Positions 6,183-6,908 of a DNA stretch of 6,908 bases are shown here, piece by piece. The notes below the pieces were generated by a model. That model did no database searches, was not told where the DNA came from, and worked only from the letters and a program-made list of their open reading frames with translations. The first letter of the stretch is position 1. Each line of letters starts with the position of its first letter. The translations under genes were made by a program, and so were the position numbers. Source of the stretch: an uncultured Alistipes sp. (GTDB taxonomy: Bacteria > Bacteroidota > Bacteroidia > Bacteroidales > Rikenellaceae); NCBI GenBank assembly GCA_900766655.1, contig CAAFWE010000330.1, positions 1-6,908 of the forward strand, written 5' to 3'.

Positions 6183-6908
6183 ATGAAAAAGATAATTCTT
6201 TCGATTGTGGCTGTTGCAGCTCTCCTCACAGCTTCGGCACAGTATAAGGCTCCGCAGATTATTGCCAATGGTGGCTACCACCGTTCGCCAGCAAGTGGCG
6301 TGAAGAACACAATGAGCGCACTCAAGGCGGCACAGAAGCTCAAGGTCTATGGCTCGGAGTGCGACATTAACCTCACCAAGGATGGCGAGGTATTGGTCAT
6401 CCAGAGCGGTTGGCACCCTAACAAGAAGGCTAATCCAAAGGCTAATGTACAGGGCGCGACCAAGGCGAAGTTGCTCGATATCCCTTACACCAATGGCGAG
6501 AAGGTCTGCACCCTCGAGGAGTTCCTCAAGCGAGCAGCCAAGAAGCCTGCAACAAAGTTGATTCTCGACATCAAGAACCAGAACAACATCAAGCGCGAGA
6601 GTATGCTCGTTGAGAAGACCTTGGAGATTGTAGCCAAGGCTGGCATGGAGGCAAATGTCGAGTATATCGCAGCACACGCTTGGACCTGCTTCGAGCTTGC
6701 ACAGAAGGCTCCACAAGGCACCAAGATTTCGTATCTCGACGGAGGCTACGAGCCTGCATATGTGAAGGCTATGGGTTGCACCGGTATCGACTATCCATTC
6801 GCAAAGCTCAAGAAAAAGAAGGGCTGGATTAAGCAGGCGCAGAAGTTGGGTCTTACGGTCAATGTATGGACCGTCAACAAGGATCAGGATATTCGTTGGT
6901 GCATTCAG
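6183..6908 (+). CDS. Secreted GDPD-like paralog lacking catalytic histidines (3' end cut off)
   Basis: The frame is open for 242 codons from the ATG at 6183 to the window edge; by comparison with its upstream paralog about 20 residues are missing. A signal peptide (MKKIILSIVAVAALLTASAQ) with an A-S-A/Q site precedes the same YKAP start as the first protein. The two align along their length: SECDINLTKDGEVLVI, KLILDIKNQ, GTKISYLDG and VNVWTVNKDQDIRWC are all recognisable. However, the HRG motif reads N29-G30-G31, the second catalytic histidine is Q74 (VIQS), and the third metal ligand is D129 instead of Glu. E59 and D61 remain. Hydrolysis by the classical GDPD mechanism is therefore unlikely. 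A binding or partner role, or a changed chemistry, is inference. The frame is clean, so it is not a decayed pseudogene. Likely co-transcribed with the upstream gene. Confidence 0.9.
   Translation, partial: MKKIILSIVAVAALLTASAQYKAPQIIANGGYHRSPASGVKNTMSALKAAQKLKVYGSECDINLTKDGEVLVIQSGWHPNKKANPKANVQGATKAKLLDIPYTNGEKVCTLEEFLKRAAKKPATKLILDIKNQNNIKRESMLVEKTLEIVAKAGMEANVEYIAAHAWTCFELAQKAPQGTKISYLDGGYEPAYVKAMGCTGIDYPFAKLKKKKGWIKQAQKLGLTVNVWTVNKDQDIRWCIQ

Noticed and set aside
5573..6268. 231-residue open frame antisense to the first GDPD gene
   Set aside because: It is a mirror frame caused by biased codon use (GAG, CTC, AAG) of the sense gene; the sense frame has a signal peptide and catalytic motifs.
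6183..6908. Second GDPD gene as a pseudogene
   Set aside because: The frame is uninterrupted, with an intact signal peptide and conserved core; only active-site residues have changed.

Overview
The window looks like chromosomal DNA of a Bacteroidota member, most likely order Bacteroidales. The main evidence is the HU protein with the RNISKNTTI arm typical of Bacteroides-type HUs, a 29-residue AURKAIP1/COX24-type basic protein, and TAnnTTTG-type -7 promoter boxes; Shine-Dalgarno sequences are not evident. Heavy use of TCG, GAG and CTC codons would suit an Alistipes/Rikenellaceae-like genome, but that is only an impression. No rRNA, tRNA, CRISPR array, transposase or phage gene was seen.

Layout. 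From 5207 down to 1 every gene is on the minus strand: a small SRPBCC-fold protein (5207-4800), an HU-family nucleoid protein (4636-4364) with a well-formed promoter, a tiny mS38/bS22-like ribosomal protein (4339-4250), a 463-nt gap filled mostly by two copies of a hairpin-forming repeat (3815-4186), an RNase E/G family ribonuclease (3786-2179), and the first 720 codons of the transcription-repair coupling factor Mfd (2160 to the window edge). rng and mfd are only 18 nt apart and probably share a transcript. HU and the small ribosomal protein are 24 nt apart and probably share another. On the plus strand, divergent from the SRPBCC gene across an AT-rich promoter region, lie two tandem secreted proteins of the glycerophosphodiester phosphodiesterase (GDPD) family (5366-6154 and 6183 to the window edge), 28 nt apart.

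How it works together. The minus-strand genes are core information processing: nucleoid, ribosome, RNA turnover and repair. The plus-strand pair is an envelope/periplasmic module. Its first member keeps every expected GDPD catalytic residue. The second has lost both catalytic histidines and the adjacent arginine while keeping the fold signature, so it looks like a pseudoenzyme partner.

The least explained parts are the duplicated palindromic repeat directly upstream of rng, the apparent dead GDPD paralog, and a bidirectional terminator-like hairpin inside the first codons of mfd. I did not find a convincing entirely new multi-gene system.
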